Positions 9,016 through 17,481 of a stretch of DNA of 17,481 nucleotides are shown here, in pieces. The notes below the pieces were generated by a model that worked only from the letters and a program-made list of their open reading frames with translations, did not search any database and was not told the DNA's origin. How positions within the stretch are numbered: position 1 is the stretch's first letter; every line of letters begins with the position of its first letter. A program made the translations under genes and the position numbers. The DNA comes from Hepatocystis sp. ex Piliocolobus tephrosceles (Eukaryota; Apicomplexa; Aconoidasida; Haemosporida; Plasmodiidae), in contig CABPSV020000390.1 in NCBI GenBank assembly GCA_902459845.2, positions 1 to 17,481 on the forward strand, in the 5' to 3' direction.

Positions 9016-9695
9016 TTAACAACAAAAAACAAATGTTATATAGAAAATAATAGGGAAAATGGTAAAGCATAAAAGTGGGTAAAATTGGGAACCTATACAA
9101 TAATGGTTTCTAGCTAAAGAGTATAAATTTAATAAAACTTCATTTTTTATTTTATAATTATAATTAATTTTAGTGTTTTCATTATTTAAATAATATTTAT
9201 TTAAATATAAGTTATCAAATATTCTATTTGAAAAAAGAAATTCGAAAAACTCTAAACATTTATATTTTGACAATCTCCAATCACTTATGAGTTTACCACA
9301 ATTTTCAAAAAATCTCATTAGTAAATTAATTAACGTAACTCTTATATCCTGTTAAAGAAAGAATATGCATATATATATATATATATATGCGTATATATTC
9401 GTATGTATGTTTGTATACACGCCCACATTTAGACGAAAAAATAAATAAAATGCAACCATTTAATAATGTATTAAACACATTTTTATTCATGCCTTTTCAT
9501 TTTCTTTTTTAATTACCAAAATAAACCCTTCGAATGGATAAAGACAAAGTAGTGTTAAAAGGATGAAAAATAAAATAATAATTTTTGAAATATTTTTCTT
9601 TGTTTTTTGCTGCTTCCTATTATGTAAAATAGATATGGGAACTACAAACATTATCGTGAATATTATTGAATATGACCAATTATACACCTACATAA

Positions 9696-9727
<32 letters not shown>

Positions 9728-9945
9728 AGAACATATATTAACGTTTTATAATTCTAAAAATCATAATTTTTTCTTCTACAAAAGTGCTATAATAAAAACG
9801 GATAAATAAATAAAAATATGCACTATAGTAAAAAAATAAGCAAATAAATAGCTGAGTGAAAGGAGTAGACGGAGTGAAATGGGTAAATATGATAAAAACG
9901 CCTTAACGTATTATATATTGTCATTTCATTTTACTTCATTAAATA

Positions 9946-9980
<35 letters not shown>

Positions 9981-11141
9981 TATGTATATTTTTCATTTAT
10001 TTCGTTTTTATGTTTTTATATTTTTTTATTTTTGTTTTGTCAATTACCGCTGATAAGGCCATTACAAAAATAAAATAAAAAATATTCATATATTTCATTA
10101 TACTACTATAAGGTGCTAATGATTTAGTAATAATATATTTTACATTTAAATTATTCATTGAAAGTAACTTATTTTCCATCAATTCAATTTGGTCTTGCAC
10201 TTCTTTTATTAATTTGTCTTTATTTTTTTCTATAATAAAATTTTCATCATCACTATTAATAACTTTAGGTTTGATTAATTTTTTTGTTCTATTCAAATTT
10301 GATATATTTAGTTGGGTATTTTCATGATTTTTTTTATTCCCATCATTATTTCCACCACATTCATTATTGTCATTGTTATTATTTTCATCTGTGGTACTAA
10401 GTAATTTTTTTTTTTTATTATTCAATAATCTTATTTCTTCTAAAATTGCAATTCTTTCCATTTTTATAACTTTTCTATAGCCACCATTATTTATTTTATT
10501 AAATTTAGAAATGACATATAACATAATATAATTAATGAAAAAACCTATTAACAATGATATTAAAAAAATAGATAACCAAGAATTAGCTTTATTCATATAA
10601 GTATTAAAATTATTTGGGTGCCATTCTGTACATATAGGAAGCTTTTTGTCTATGTTTAATAATTCATATATTTTGTCATTAGTAGAAAATAAGTAAAGAG
10701 GTAAAGAAATTATAATCATAGTAATAATATACATAAATAAACCTAATATAAAATTCAAATAATTACGAAAAATACTAGTTCTGAATATTTTTATAATAAC
10801 ATATACACATAATAAATAAGCGCTATAACAATATATAGTTAAAGGTATGTATCTATCAATAGTATTAAAAAAATAAAAATGAGTTGAATTACAATAACCT
10901 TCGTGTGTGTTACTTTGGGATCGAATAAAACTCTGTATTGATTTTGTAAAATCAAATAATTTTATGGATTTACTTTTCAAAGGAACTTTTGTTACACCAC
11001 TCACCGTAAATGAAGAAATATTTTCTCTAAAAAAAAAAAAAAAGGAAACACATATATCAAAAAAAAAGAAAACACATATAAGGAAAAAAAAGAAAATACA
11101 TATATGAAAAAACAAAGTGTATATGCGACGTCTTGTGTTGT

Positions 11142-11191
<50 letters not shown>

Positions 11192-12251
11192 CAAATATAT
11201 ACATACATATATACACCGCAACTGTGTAAATTACCTTAAAAAATGTATATGTCCTTTTTCATAAGATTTTTCAAAAGCCATGTCGTATATTACGTTATAG
11301 ACGGGTTGTACTTTGATAGGAATGCCATACTCATGTAACTCGTCTTTTAGTAAAATAATCATATCCTGATTAGGTAATGCTCCATTTAAACCTTCATAAT
11401 TTATTTGTATTTGTGATGCATACATATGATCAAATTCTATTACCACTGCTCCTCTAAAAATACCATTTTGGTTATAATTATTATTGTAAAAATATAATTC
11501 AATAAATTTTTGTATTCCTAAGGAATAAGGTAATGCTTTATTAGTAAATAAAAATGTTATATCTTTACTCATATAGTTACAATTTAAAAAGTGATTTATC
11601 AATGTTAATCCAACATTAATAGAATGAAAATATTGCCTTTCATTGTAATGAAAATTTAATACAACTATTAAATTCTCTAAAATATTACAAAATTTACAAG
11701 GAACATTACTAACTAATATATAATCATCAACTAATTCATTTACTTTTATTTTATGTTTTTCTACTTGAGGTATTGGAGATATACTTTCAATATAACTCTG
11801 TATTATATCTATTATATGTTCACCTTCTTTATAATCGTAATTTAAAAAATAATTATTTACTTTTTGCATAAACTCTTCATCTGACTCGTTTAAAAGGGAA
11901 TTACCAGGATACAAGCTAAACATCCGTGAATCCATCTCTGTTTTCATGTTAAGCTTGTAAAAAAAACAAAAATAAACAAACCCTAAAATTGAAATGGTGG
12001 TTCTGTAAAAAAAAATAAAAAAATAACAAAATAAAAAAATATAAAAATATAAAAGTCATAAAAAATTATGATAGTAAAAGAGTTCATAGTGAAAAGTATG
12101 TACACATGCATGCACGTATGTTTCAATATGATACAAAAAAGTAATAAAATAAAATAAGCCGGAACCGATTTAATATAATCCCATGTATGTTTAATATATG
12201 TATATATAGCGTAAAATTCTTTTTGCCACAGACACACACATACACACACAT

Positions 12252-12291
<40 letters not shown>

Positions 12292-12395
12292 TCATATGTA
12301 TCCATTTTTCTTCCTCTTTTTTACCCTATAAGTTTACTATATTTAGCCAATCTTTTTCCTATCAACAGAAGCTTGGGATTCTCTGATAAACCCAT
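9016..12395 (-). CDS. GAA1: GPI transamidase subunit GAA1 (five exons, 773 aa)
   Basis: Exons on the minus strand: 12325-12395, 11235-12002, 10048-11026, 9517-9687 and 9016-9348. They join in frame to 774 codons including the stop. GAA1 is an ER membrane subunit of the complex that cleaves the C-terminal signal of proteins and attaches a GPI anchor. The N-terminus MGLSENPK resembles the family start. A first membrane segment (about 26-39) is made only when exons 1 and 2 are joined. The luminal M28-peptidase-like domain carries the family motif EGLNGALPNQD (227-237) and KDITFLFT (171-178). Exon 3 adds membrane segments (about 339-361, 369-393 and 430-453) and an Asn/Lys-rich loop (457-590). 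Exons 3 and 4 together make one hydrophobic stretch (593-627) and exon 4 another (641-657). The C-terminal segment (750-771) with HYCIGSQFYPLL matches the human HHTYGALLFPLL region. The splice chain is inferred; the family call is strong. Confidence 0.9.
9349..9516 (-). other. GAA1 intron 4 (168 bp)
   Basis: Donor TTG|GTAATT and acceptor TTTAACAG|GAT on the minus strand; phase 0. The junction reads YPFEGFIL then DIRVTLINLL. It contains a self-complementary GC-bounded (AT)n tract at about 9367-9390. Confidence 0.85.
9688..10047 (-). other. GAA1 intron 3 (360 bp)
   Basis: Donor GCG|GTAATT and acceptor T-tract then ATGTAG|GTG on the minus strand; phase 0. Joining the flanks produces an uninterrupted hydrophobic segment from IFYFIFVMALSA into VYNWSYSIIF. 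It contains a T-run and an A-run near its two ends. Confidence 0.85.
11027..11234 (-). other. GAA1 intron 2 (208 bp)
   Basis: On the minus strand the donor is AAG|GTAATT and the acceptor is a T-run followed by TAG. The split codon is AG|A (Arg280). Within it, the plus strand shows a run of about 48 T (near 11143-11191) and three degenerate copies of an A-run plus ACACATATA unit (11029-11105). The downstream exon has no ATG of its own near its start, which supports splicing. Confidence 0.88.
12003..12324 (-). other. GAA1 intron 1 (322 bp)
   Basis: Read on the minus strand it starts GTAAAA after ATAGG and ends TTTTACAG before AACC. The split codon is G-G|A (Gly24). It contains a (CA)n/(TA)n microsatellite near 12234-12286. 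Without this join the first membrane segment has no start codon in frame. Confidence 0.85.
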
Positions 12396-13104
12396 GATAT
12401 TTACACAAAATTGTAAAAATAAAGTTAAGAGCAATAGTAGTAAATAGTGTTGTAAATTTTGTTTTATGTATATATTTGTATTTGCGTCTATATACTAGAC
12501 ATTCATATGAAAACATTCCGTTTCGTGGTATTTTCTTTGATAGTATTGCTCCTTTAAGAGATTTTAGTTTTTTTTTTTTTCCAATTATCTTTAACCGTGA
12601 TTTTTTTTATATTTATTTATAAGTTTTATATTAAAAGTAAAACCAAGTGTACATATATACATATAAGCATGTATGAGCATGTATATATGCACTTGCATAC
12701 ATGCATACGTACTTATGTTAACAACGAGTAAATGTAAATCTGTAAAACTTCTCAATGATCAATTAAACAAAGCAAAAGTAATAAACTATTAAGCCAAACC
12801 TTATAAGTATACTTATTTATTTTTTCACAATCTTTTATTTTCTTCTGTTCATGTTCTTACATGTCTACAGTACATTTTTTTAACACTGACGTATGAATAC
12901 ACATTTGTATATATATATATATATATATATGATGAAGTGTTAGACTATATTCTTGTTTTTATTTCCATAATGTTTAAACAGAAGTATGCTAAAAAAATCT
13001 AGTATATATATATCCCCTTTTTTCGTTCTTCGTTTTTAAGCTTTTTAAAAAATTATGTAAATATAAAATCTTATAACGAAAAGGAAAAGAGAAAAAAATA
13101 AATA

Positions 13105-13175
13105 AGCACATATATAAACGTGTATATATAAACGTACTTATATAAACGTTATATATAAACGTTATATATAAACGT
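13105..13175. repeat. Five spaced copies of TATATAAACGT upstream of GAA1
   Basis: TATAAACGT recurs five times within about 70 bases, ending near 13119, 13133, 13147, 13161 and 13175, a spacing of roughly 14 bases. It lies about 0.7 kb upstream of the GAA1 start codon. It may be a simple tandem repeat or a cluster of regulatory motifs. Confidence 0.75.
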
Positions 13176-14094
13176 GGATATATGTAAATATATGCAAGTA
13201 TGCATGTGATCCTTTTAAAAGTCAGTGGAAAATCTTTTATAATTTTTACACTTTTGTATTTAAAAAATTAATAATATTTTATTTCATATTTTTCACTAAT
13301 TTTTTATTATATTTTATTTTTTTAAAGCATTTCAGTGAGAATATTTTTATTTTTTTTAACATATTATAAGAACAATGCTTACATATTTAATAGGCAATAA
13401 TGAGAAAAAAAAAAAAAAAAAAAAGGAAATCGTTTTGTGCATTTATGTTCTCATTTGTTAAAAAGTTAAGATGAAATAGGCTCATATATGTAAAAACTTT
13501 ACTAACGTTTATGCATATAATATATACATATATATATTTTTTTTTAATGTTTATAACATAAATAAAAAAAAAAAAAAACTCTTCAAAATAATTCATCAAT
13601 TTAGCTGTAGTAACAACAAAAAAGCAAAGGGACAACAAAAAAATGCAAAAATTGACTTAAAAAATAAAATCTCGAAATTTTGAACATTAATTTTTTTTCT
13701 TATTTAATGAAAAATATCCTTTAACTAAACCATATATTGTATTTAAAAAAAAAAAAAAAAGCTATTTTCCTTAATGATATTTTTAATTTTTATTTTTCTA
13801 CATTATTAGTTAAGCGAAACTATTGTTACAAAAAAAAAAAAAAAAAATAACACATTGACAATACATACATACGTACATATATATATATATATATAATACA
13901 TAAAAATGAGTAAAAAAAAAAAAAAGGAGAAAAAAAAACAGAGGAAAAAAAAAAAAAAAGCGAAAAAAAAAAGATTAAGCATGATTCTTAACATCAATTA
14001 CATAACTGCTGTTAAATTATTTTGCCGTTAACACGGTTTACTGATCGAACGCTATGTTACATTTTTTATTAAAATAATTAGATTACAAATAAAA

Positions 14095-14226
14095 ATTACG
14101 CATAAAAATTGCACATAAAAATTGCACATAAAAATTGCACATAAAAATTACAAATAAAAATTAAAAATAAAAATTAAAAATAAAAATTAAAAATAAAAAT
14201 TAAAAATAAAAATTAAAAATAAAAAT
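14095..14226. repeat. 13-bp tandem repeat, CATAAAAATTGCA drifting to AAATAAAAATTAA
   Basis: About ten copies of a 13-base unit. The left copies read CATAAAAATTGCA; the right copies have lost the GC positions and read AAATAAAAATTAA. The order of variants is a gradient along the array. Noncoding. Confidence 0.85.
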
Positions 14227-14331
14227 AGGTGTTCGTGCAAATGTGCGTACTTACCAAGATAAATGCAAGAAAGAACAAAGGTACACGCAAACATACCTAT
14301 ACAAACACATATATACATATATATAAAATAA

Positions 14332-14335
<4 letters not shown>

Positions 14336-14366
<31 letters not shown>
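14336..14366. repeat. (TA)n microsatellite
   Basis: An uninterrupted alternating TA run of about 28 bases preceded by AATAAATA. Similar tracts occur elsewhere in the window (about 5288, 8198, 12910 and 17049). Confidence 0.85.
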
Positions 14367-14368
<2 letters not shown>

Positions 14369-14800
14369 TCTAAAATGTATGACATGAATTAACACATTAT
14401 ATGTGTCTCGTCTCAGTTAATAATTAAGATATATAAATATATAATAAGTACACTCTTTTTTATGTCCTAATTCTTAAAAAAATAAATAGTACGAGTCATA
14501 ATAATAATTTAGCATGATTAACCTTTTATATCATTTATGTATTTTGTTGTTTTTACCCCTCCTACATCTTCAATAAAAAATTAGTAAATCCAACATAATG
14601 TCATAAAATCTCAAATGTTTGTAACATGGCGTCAATATTTTTTTTTTTTTTTTTTTTTTTTGCTTAACAAGCAATCATTTTTTTATTTTGCTAATATGTT
14701 TGTCCACTTAGTTAATAATGTATACATATATATATATATATGCATGTATGTATATACACTCACACGATTTCTAATACCTTTGATAATAACTTTGTTGACC

Positions 14801-16325
14801 TTATTGTTGATTATTTGACTGACCGTACTGCTGATAACTTGGCTGACCATTTTGTTGATTATTTGGTTGACCATATTGTTGATTATTTGGTTGACCATAT
14901 TGTTGATTATTTGACTGACCGTACTGCTGATAACTTGGCTGACCATTTTGTTGATTATTTGGTTGACCATATTGTTGATTATTTGGTTGACCATATTGTT
15001 GATTATTTGGTTGACCATATTGTTGATTATTTGGTTGAGTTATACTCGAATTGTTAAGTTGCCCGTTATATGCAGGATTATATTGTTGATTACTCGTTTG
15101 AGTACTACTAGGTTGTACTCCTTGGTTATTATTTGATAACATACCTACTCCTTGTTGTTGTTGCTGTTGTTTGTATGGGCAACTGTTATAACCTCTACTA
15201 TCCAAAGCAGCATTATTAGATGTACTATTTGGGTTAAATACTGTTCTATTAGTTAAATGATCATTATTACATCTTAACATGTTATTATGTTGATTATAAT
15301 TGGACATAGTAGCATATGTATTGTTATCGTTCTTATTACAAAAGGGTCTATTGTTATCACTTCCAATATTGTAATTCGGTGATGTTATATTAGTATTGGG
15401 ATTGTCATGGCCTAATAAGGGTGCATAACTATAATTTTGTGGATTGTTTGGTACATACATTTGACGATTATACAAGGAGGCGTCATTATTTCCAGCACGT
15501 GAATAATTCGGATTGTAATTTGGTTGATTATATAACATGTGATTATTAGTGTTAGCATTATTAGGGATAGGAGTATTATTATAATACATACCACTTGTAT
15601 TACTGTTGCAGTATGTGTTGTTATTTTGTTGAGGTATGTAAGGTCTCTGGTATACAGGAATATCTTCACTATTTTTTTTGTTTGGTTGTATACCTTGATT
15701 TTGATTTATATTTTTTACAGTGTAAAGTGTTTCAGGGATAGGTTCGTTTATGTAAAGATATGTTGGATCACTAGGATCAACATATGCATTTACATTTGCA
15801 AAGAAAATACTATTCATTTCATTCATACTTTGTAATGGTTTATTATGTTTAACAGATTCATATGCTTTAAAAAAATAATGAAGAAAACTAGTACATTGAC
15901 CATTAGAAAAATATAAATTCCATTTACATGCACTTCTTAAACTGTTAGGACTATTTATTGAAGGATTAATAATACCAGTTAAATGATTTTCTCCAAACAC
16001 TGGTTGTTCAAATTTAGGTTTTTCTATTAAATTTAATGGTAATTCAGCTGATGAAAAATTAGGATTCGTTTTACTAGTCACATTTTTAATAAATATTAAA
16101 CGTAAGTTTGTTAAAAAAACTGTACCTGACTCTTTAATCGTTCTAAAAAAATATATAAACAAACGCACATAAAAATAAGTATATGGATATTCACATATTG
16201 TTTCGGCTATTTAATTTTTTATTTCATAGAAAACAGTATAACGGTATTACAACAGTATTACAACAGTGTTACAACTGCATAAAACAATACTAAACTGTGC
16301 AAAAAACCATGATAATGATAAATGA

Positions 16326-16357
<32 letters not shown>

Positions 16358-16535
16358 AACCAAGTACATATTTATAAAAACTTAAGAGCATATGCAAAAT
16401 TTTATATGCAGTATATGATTGTTACCTGTCCGGTAAATAAAGTTTTATATTAACATGTTCTCTTCTTAAATAAGTATATACACTGTTTTTTATAAAATTA
16501 CCTTGTCCTTGAACCAATGCTGGATTTAAAGCCAT
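14801..16535 (-). CDS. WBP2-like GRAM-domain protein with Asn/Gln-rich repeat tail (two exons, 483 aa)
   Basis: Exons 16426-16535 and 14801-16142 on the minus strand join in frame (split codon AG|A, Arg37). The N-terminus MALNPALVQG and the core SGTVFLTNLRLIFI and QPVFGENHLTG (83-93) match the WBP2/WBP2NL family, whose PH-GRAM domain fills the N-terminal half (about residues 28-160 here). In animals WBP2 binds WW-domain proteins through PPxY motifs and acts as a co-activator or adaptor; I see no PPxY here, so that partner function may not be conserved. The rest is Asn/Tyr/Pro/Gln-rich, with a six-Gln run and a tail of 8-residue NNQQYGQP repeats. GRAM domains often bind phosphoinositides, so a membrane-associated role is possible. 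The stop is TAA inside a repeat unit. Exon 2 alone has no credible start in the GRAM core, which supports the intron. Confidence 0.9.
14804..15031 (-). repeat. 24-bp coding repeat (NNQQYGQP) with a duplicated 96-bp higher-order unit
   Basis: Nine and a half 8-residue units end the WBP2-like protein. Variants are NNQQYGQP, NNQQNGQP and SYQQYGQS. A block of four units (96 bp) occurs twice, at 14811-14906 and 14907-15002, apparently with identical bases. The final unit is broken by the stop codon at 14801-14803. Confidence 0.9.
16143..16425 (-). other. Intron of the WBP2-like gene (283 bp)
   Basis: On the minus strand the donor is GACAG|GTAAC and the acceptor is ATTTTTTTAG|AACG. A run of nearly 30 T (A on the plus strand, about 16332-16360) lies inside. 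The joined protein continues LYLPDR into TIKESGTVFL, which fits the family alignment. Confidence 0.87.
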
Positions 16536-17047
16536 CTTAAACTTTGGATATATTAACCTTTATTGAGAGTGGGTAAGGAATAGTTTTTTAGAGTATTTTT
16601 AGGCCTTTCTTTAAATTTGCGCTTGTTATATATGCATATATATACTGTTATATTTTGTACATATGTGTATAATATATATTATCATCCACTAATCTCTATA
16701 TTTTTCCAAACAAAAAAAAATGATTTTAAATAAAACAACAAAGTAAAAATGTTAAAGTAAACAAATGGATGTATATATAATATACGTACGGCACGTGTGT
16801 GTATATTTGTATCAAAAAAATTTTTTTTTTTTTAAGTTGCAATTTTATATGCATGTATATATTTATATATATATATATATATTTTTTTCTCCCTTAAAAA
16901 AAAAATGGACATGTATCAAACAGTTGAAGCAAAATATTGAAAATAACTTTTTGTTCCAATTATTTAAAAATGGAAAAGGATCAAATATATATATATATAT
17001 ATATTCGTATATTCAAATGTACAAACAGAAATCCGCTCGCATAAACG

Positions 17048-17079
<32 letters not shown>

Positions 17080-17436
17080 CAATTGTTTCATTAAAAACTG
17101 ATACAATCAAAATTTAAGTTTTCATAACAATATACAAATTGAAAAAAAAAAAAAAATAAATAAATAAAACGTACAAAAAGATAAAACTGTTCAAAATATT
17201 AAAATATATGTAAAATGTATAAAGCTTATAAGATTTAAAAAATGTAAGTATAAAAAACAAAATAATTTAAGCATAAAAAGTAAAAAAATATATTGTAATT
17301 TTCTTATATTTTTATTTTATTATTTTTATACAAAACAATTTCATTCATGTTTTTACATTTTTTTTTTTTTTTTTTTCAGCTTATAATTTTTTTTTTTTCC
17401 AACTTAAATTTTTTTTTTTTTTTTTTTTTTTATTTT

Positions 17437-17481
<45 letters not shown>
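16536..17481. promoter_or_regulatory. Upstream region of the WBP2-like gene, ending in a very long T-tract
   Basis: No credible gene is seen. The region should hold the promoter and 5' leader of the minus-strand WBP2-like gene. It includes several (TA)n tracts (about 16867-16881, 16986-17003 and 17048-17076) and, from about 17359, T-runs broken only by short interruptions up to the right edge. The final run of more than 70 T with few breaks may be the end of a contig or a collapsed repeat. Confidence 0.5.

Larger units (their letters stand above)
12396..14800. promoter_or_regulatory. 2.4 kb spacer: 5' region of GAA1 and 3' region of the WBP2-like gene
   Basis: I see no supported gene here. 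Short open frames consist of poly-Phe/Lys/Tyr from homopolymers and are not credible. The half near 12396-13300 should hold the GAA1 promoter and 5' leader; the half near 14800 holds the 3' end of the WBP2-like transcript. Notable content: a TATATAAACGT array (13105-13175), A/G-rich tracts (13912-13975), a 13-bp tandem repeat (about 14095-14226), and (TA)n tracts near 12910 and 14336. Confidence 0.55.

Noticed and set aside
8873..9100. Minus-strand frame overlapping the end of GAA1
   Set aside because: Different frame from the GAA1 C-terminus, and its tail is poly-Tyr from an AAT/AGT trinucleotide repeat.
9563..9751. Plus-strand 62-residue frame ending in poly-Lys
   Set aside because: It is antisense to GAA1 exon 4 and the T-tract of intron 3.
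11231..11947. Stand-alone 238-residue soluble protein
   Set aside because: The stop is directly after an AAG|GTAATT donor, and joining upstream and downstream exons gives a full-length GAA1.
13387..13997. Two minus-strand short frames with poly-Phe stretches
   Set aside because: Made mostly of homopolymers and (TA)n tracts; no family resemblance, no splice signals tying them to a neighbour.
12396..14800. tRNA or other structured RNA gene in the spacer
   Set aside because: No cloverleaf-like stems or conserved T-loop GTTCGA box were seen; a covariance-model scan would be needed to exclude other RNAs.
14740..15057. Plus-strand frame with DHFVDYLV repeats
   Set aside because: Antisense of the NNQQYGQP repeat tail of the WBP2-like gene.

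Overview
This window looks like nuclear DNA from a malaria parasite (Plasmodium) or a very close apicomplexan relative. The base composition is extremely AT-rich. Long poly(T)/poly(A) and (TA)n tracts fill the intergenic spacers and introns. Coding regions carry Asn/Lys/Asp-rich low-complexity inserts and in-frame tandem repeats. Short introns start with GTAA and end in a T-tract followed by AG. I cannot name the species from sequence alone. The very long homopolymer runs should be treated with caution as possible assembly-length errors.

There are four genes. (1) Minus strand, 5015 down to the left edge and running out of the window: a very large, repeat-rich protein of unknown function (at least 1671 codons visible). 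It has a helical domain near residues 470-605, several short tandem repeats, a 64-unit run of five-residue repeats (residues 1173-1492), and a CGDCKK cysteine repeat at the window edge. (2) Plus strand, 6568-8112: a 514-residue coiled-coil protein of unknown function, divergent from gene 1 across a 1.55 kb shared upstream spacer. (3) Minus strand, 12395 down to 9016: a five-exon gene that I assembled by reading splice sites. Its predicted 773-residue product is the GPI transamidase subunit GAA1 (GPAA1). It helps attach GPI anchors to proteins in the ER, the pathway that anchors major malaria surface proteins. (4) Minus strand, 16535 down to 14801: a two-exon gene for a WBP2-like GRAM-domain protein with an Asn/Gln-rich tail built of 8-residue repeats. 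An apparent stop codon has arisen inside the last repeat.

Layout: gene 1 and gene 2 are head to head. Gene 2 and GAA1 are tail to tail, with about 0.9 kb between. GAA1 and the WBP2-like gene are in tandem on the minus strand with a 2.4 kb spacer. The last 0.95 kb is the upstream region of the WBP2-like gene and ends in a very long T-tract. The genes do not form an obvious pathway; as is usual in eukaryotes each is expected to be transcribed on its own. No tRNA, rRNA, CRISPR, transposase or viral signal was seen.
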